From assembly GCF_031202305.1 (NCBI RefSeq), contig NZ_CP101731.1, forward strand, positions 2,294,001 to 2,358,000: a stretch of DNA of 64,000 nucleotides, given 5' to 3'. A model generated the notes under the pieces. The model was given only the letters and a program-made list of their open reading frames with translations, did no database searches and was not told the DNA's origin. Positions 61,598-64,000 of the stretch are shown in pieces. The position numbers and the translations under genes are program-made. The DNA is from Pelagibacterium sp. 26DY04. GTDB taxonomy: Bacteria > Pseudomonadota > Alphaproteobacteria > Rhizobiales > Devosiaceae. Numbering within the stretch: the first letter of the stretch is position 1; every line of letters begins with the position of its first letter.

Positions 61598-62080
61598 TTA
61601 CGGCACGATCGCTTCGTTCGGCACGTCCACGGGGATTTGCTGGAGCCCCACGGTGTAGGTCTTGGTGCGGAAGTCATCCGAGCCGCCAAACCCATCCGTA
61701 GGTACGCCCACGGCGCCTCGGTTGTACTGGATCGAGTTCGTCGTGTTATCGTCCGGGGCGTCGTCCTCTTCGATCTTGAAACCCCAGGACTGCCGCGTCT
61801 GCGAGGCATCAGCGAGTTGGATTTGGCCAAGATCATCCGGCTTTGGCCGAAGCTCGATCGTCATGTCGGCAGGGGTGGTCAGTCCCTTTTGCTTGTTCGC
61901 CACGTCTTCATCAAGAAGCCCGTACGTCGGGAAGTTGGTCGAAGCGCCGCCTCCGGTCGCTGTTCCAATCCGCCCAATACGTACCCACGTCAGGGCCTCG
62001 AATGCAGCCCGGTCCAGGTTCTCATCCCCCACCGGTCCATCCGAGATGTAATATTTGCGTCCAGCACCAGTGCCAGCCAT
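61598..62080 (-). CDS. Major tail tube protein
   Basis: A protein of 160 residues with the usual start AFEALTWVRIGRIG, an acidic middle and a DVPNEAIVP end. The beta-rich composition and position upstream of the G/GT genes indicate the V-like tube subunit. Confidence 0.8.
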   Translation of the reverse strand: MAGTGAGRKYYISDGPVGDENLDRAAFEALTWVRIGRIGTATGGGASTNFPTYGLLDEDVANKQKGLTTPADMTIELRPKPDDLGQIQLADASQTRQSWGFKIEEDDAPDDNTTNSIQYNRGAVGVPTDGFGGSDDFRTKTYTVGLQQIPVDVPNEAIVP

Positions 62081-62104
62081 CGCAGTTTCTCCTTGTCGGG
62101 TTGA

Positions 62105-62251
62105 TTAGGCGGAGGGCTTGGCCTTGTCGGCCTCGCGCTTCGCGGTTGTCTCCGCCACCTTCGTGTGGAGCTTGGGGTTAAACTCGCGCTCATAAATGCG
62201 CTGCTTGCTGCCGTCCTTCTTGCGGACGACAATCGTGTCCTTGATGTTCAT
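62105..62251 (-). CDS. Small phage protein, 48 residues
   Basis: It begins MNIKDTIVVRKKDGSKQRIY and ends ADKAKPSA; it is very basic. CAGAGG precedes ATG 62251. It fills the gap between the tail terminator and tube genes. No family is recognised. Confidence 0.65.
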   Translation of the reverse strand: MNIKDTIVVRKKDGSKQRIYEREFNPKLHTKVAETTAKREADKAKPSA

Positions 62252-62253
62252 GG

Positions 62254-62682
62254 CTATGCCTCTGTTTTCCATCTCACGGTGATCGGGGTGACGAAGCGCT
62301 GCCGCTCGTCATCTAAGAAGCCGCCGCCGACTTCGGGTGCCTCCGAGACTTTGACGGTGATCCCGCCGTAGCGCATGGGCAGATCGGCAGGGAAATGGCC
62401 AGCAATGTCGCCTGCCATCTCTTGGGAATGAGGGCGGCTGGTGTCGCCTGGTCGGAACATGAGCCCCAACTGAACGAAGCCCTGGCGAAAGGGCGGATCG
62501 CCGCCGTCAAGGTATCGCCGTTGCGGACGGTTAGGGCGATACATCACCTCAATGACCATGCCGTTGGGCAGTGTCTCGGGTCGGTCGCCATCAATGGTCG
62601 TGTGCGGCTGAGACAGGCTCAGCGTGTCGATGCGCGCCTTGATCGCCAGCCAGATTTTCGTCTCGACTGTCGGTGTAGCCAT
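62254..62682 (-). CDS. Tail terminator-like protein (DUF4128 type)
   Basis: A protein of 142 residues beginning MATPTVETKIWLAIKARIDT, with the characteristic GDIAGHFPADLPMRYGG block seen in tail-terminator/U-like proteins. It sits between the gp10-like and tube genes, the normal place. Confidence 0.75.
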   Translation of the reverse strand: MATPTVETKIWLAIKARIDTLSLSQPHTTIDGDRPETLPNGMVIEVMYRPNRPQRRYLDGGDPPFRQGFVQLGLMFRPGDTSRPHSQEMAGDIAGHFPADLPMRYGGITVKVSEAPEVGGGFLDDERQRFVTPITVRWKTEA

Positions 62683-62713
62683 CCGGCCCTCACTGGTTTA
62701 GATTGCGGCGCCG

Positions 62714-62920
62714 ATGCCGAAGAAACTCACCGATCGCGAAGTCTATGAACGCTTGCATGCCGCAGGGCTTGCGCTTGGCAATGATGATGGCGAGACGGTC
62801 ATCGGAGACACTGCGCTAAAGGCAGCTCGCAAAGACCTCGCCATGCTCCAGATGGCCCTTGTGGCCGCAGAGGAGCGCGAGGAGCGGCTTAAACCTTCAG
62901 AGCCGACCGTACCCTCCTGA
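62714..62920 (+). CDS. Possible small + strand phage gene
   Basis: A 68-residue helical, charged protein (MPKKLTDREVYERLHAAGLA, then KAARKDLAMLQMALVAAEER). It fills a 206-bp gap between two - strand genes and overlaps one of them by 32 bp. There is no clear ribosome site. Composition is protein-like; it may be a moron. Confidence 0.45.
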   Translation: MPKKLTDREVYERLHAAGLALGNDDGETVIGDTALKAARKDLAMLQMALVAAEEREERLKPSEPTVPS

Positions 62921-63320
62921 CGTTCTCAGCGACGTGCTGCTGCCAGTTCTGCGCGGCCAGCCTGATAAACCCGTCTCGATACTCGCGGATGCCTGCATAG
63001 GCCGCTGTGTAGCCGAAATAGAGCGGATCGGTGATATCGGACCCCAAGATGACCAGTTCGATATCGGCAGCGCTATAGCTGTAGGAGCCCGGCGATGCGT
63101 CGCTCGGCGGGCGATACTCGGGGTTGATCGAAGGCATCCGGCTTGTGGACGCCATCAGCGAGTTCCATAGAAAGCCGGTCCTCACCCGCATGTGCCCGCC
63201 GGCACCGCGAGGCGTCTGCATCTCTCCAACAACGTCTTGCGCAGCGCCCTTGCGGACGGCATCAATCGCCCCCGGCACCTTCGCTGCCCAGGTTCCTACC
63301 TGAGCCTCAAACGAGGTCAC
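62889..63320 (-). CDS. HK97 gp10-like head-tail component
   Basis: A protein of 143 residues with the N-terminal helix QVGTWAAKVPGAIDAVRKGA, then RVRTGFLWNSLMAST and the late DPLYFGYTAAYAGIREY. This pattern is typical of gp10-family head-tail joining or tail completion proteins. It overlaps the head morphogenesis gene by 4 bp. Confidence 0.8.
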   Translation of the reverse strand: MTSFEAQVGTWAAKVPGAIDAVRKGAAQDVVGEMQTPRGAGGHMRVRTGFLWNSLMASTSRMPSINPEYRPPSDASPGSYSYSAADIELVILGSDITDPLYFGYTAAYAGIREYRDGFIRLAAQNWQQHVAENVRRVRSALKV

Positions 63321-64000
63321 TGCACCACTCTTCGCTGCTCAGCCAGCATCGCGGCGTAGTCGATCCGGTATTCGACCCGGCATCGGCAGCCTATCGTGTG
63401 CTTGCCCGGCGCGTCGGGATCATGCGGATAGCGGACGCTGGTCCCGTCAGGCATGACGAACGGCTCCAGATAGGGCACAGCCTTGCCGCTCATGGCCTGG
63501 TGCTGCACGCGCGGATGTTCCGCATAGGAATGGCGCCAGATCTTCTCCACGAAACGGGCGTCTACCTTCCCCTGCTGGATCGCCTGACGCATTGCATCAT
63601 CACGAGCCTTGCCCAAGGCATTGAGCGTTTCCGTTCGGCCAATCGTCTCGCCCCTGAGCGCGAGGTAACTATCCGACAGGCGGCCCGTGATCCGGGCTAC
63701 AAGTTCAGCGCTGATCGGACGCCCATCCCTGATCGCCGCCATGACGCTTGGATCGAACCGCTTGTTTCGGCGGGACAGCGTCAGGTAATGGCGCATGCCC
63801 TCTACGTCTCCAGAGAGAAGCGCTGAGCGGGCGTTTGCCACCGTCCGCTCCTGAGCAGCCGTGAGGCCCAATACGCCGCCTGTGCGCTCGTTTGTGGCCC
63901 TTGATACGCGCCCCACGAGATCAAGGGCGGTTTGGCGAGGGTTCTGACCTCGGGCCAAGCCAGCCATGAGATGCTGACGGGCCGCTTCGCGCTGATCCTC
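63317..64000 (-). CDS. Phage head morphogenesis protein (Mu gpF-like), partial
   Basis: The visible part covers about 227 residues. The frame is still open at the window edge (EDQREAARQHL before the Met at 63967), so the true start is probably outside. The MuF domain shows TIGRTETLNALGKARDDAM, IWRHSYAEHPRVQHQAM and the C-terminal zinc-like HTIGCRCRVEY. It is a minor head protein normally encoded next to the portal, which should lie just to the right. Confidence 0.83.
   Translation of the reverse strand, partial: EDQREAARQHLMAGLARGQNPRQTALDLVGRVSRATNERTGGVLGLTAAQERTVANARSALLSGDVEGMRHYLTLSRRNKRFDPSVMAAIRDGRPISAELVARITGRLSDSYLALRGETIGRTETLNALGKARDDAMRQAIQQGKVDARFVEKIWRHSYAEHPRVQHQAMSGKAVPYLEPFVMPDGTSVRYPHDPDAPGKHTIGCRCRVEYRIDYAAMLAEQRRVVQ

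Larger units (their letters stand above)
46331..64000. mobile_element. Prophage (siphovirus-like), left portion
   Basis: It is bounded on the left by the tRNA-Thr 3' fragment. The order on the - strand, read from 64 kb leftward, is head morphogenesis, HK97-gp10-like, tail terminator, tail tube, G/GT, tape measure, minor tail proteins, NlpC/P60, tail tip, tailspike, endolysin and holin-like. The order fits a long non-contractile tail. No integrase, repressor or terminase is in the window; they should be to the right. An IS3 element interrupts the lysis region. Confidence 0.88.

Overview
The window reads as a chromosomal segment of an alphaproteobacterium, most likely Hyphomicrobiales and possibly near Devosia or Pelagibacterium. 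That placement is inferred from the tRNA-Gly/tRNA-Tyr/rlmB arrangement, the XylFHG-ROK locus, glutathione-dependent formaldehyde dehydrogenase and the protein families; no rRNA is present to confirm it. Backbone occupies only about 36.6-46.3 kb. The rest is accessory DNA of three kinds.

1-14.1 kb is a degraded catabolic island. A Rieske oxygenase, a TAXI/TRAP uptake system and a secreted alpha/beta hydrolase lie on the + strand. A truncated hydrolase, a 14-TM MFS exporter and a frameshifted fumarylacetoacetate-hydrolase-family gene lie on the - strand. Four copies of a 12-bp palindrome (TTAGGWARCTAA) sit in front of the + strand units and of a leftward promoter at the window edge, which suggests one repressor controls the cluster. 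An IS110-family remnant, a decayed aldehyde dehydrogenase and an intact 850-bp IS5-family element mark recombination at its right side.

About 14.1-36.6 kb is an integrative mobilizable element. It holds a DUF3987 helicase/primase-like gene, a ParA-like ATPase, a VirD4/TraG coupling protein, a TrwC-type (MOBF) relaxase, an extra copy of the relaxase C-terminal domain, ArdC, DUF736, a four-gene overlapping toxin-antitoxin-like operon, a type IIG restriction-modification protein, and a tyrosine integrase beside tRNA-Gly. No mating-pair (VirB) genes are visible. Two cis elements recur only in this region: tandem 9-mers TTTTGKCAR, and a 24-bp element ending GGGGGTGCCCGGAAG found before three genes. 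The left attachment site was not found, so the catabolic island may be cargo of the same element.

36.6-46.3 kb is backbone: tRNA-Gly, tRNA-Tyr, rlmB, a lipoprotein polysaccharide deacetylase, a YaiI-family protein, frmA, xylFHG with a divergent ROK regulator, and an old-yellow-enzyme oxidoreductase.

46.3-64.0 kb is the left part of a siphovirus-like prophage joined to a 3' fragment of tRNA-Thr. Its late genes run leftward from head morphogenesis through tail assembly (including a G/GT -1 frameshift), tape measure, tail tip and S74 tailspike to lysis genes. An IS3-family insertion has cut off the C-terminal membrane tail of the endolysin. A rightward pair of moron genes encodes an O-antigen ligase/polymerase-like membrane protein and a 54-residue membrane peptide. 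The prophage continues past the window end.
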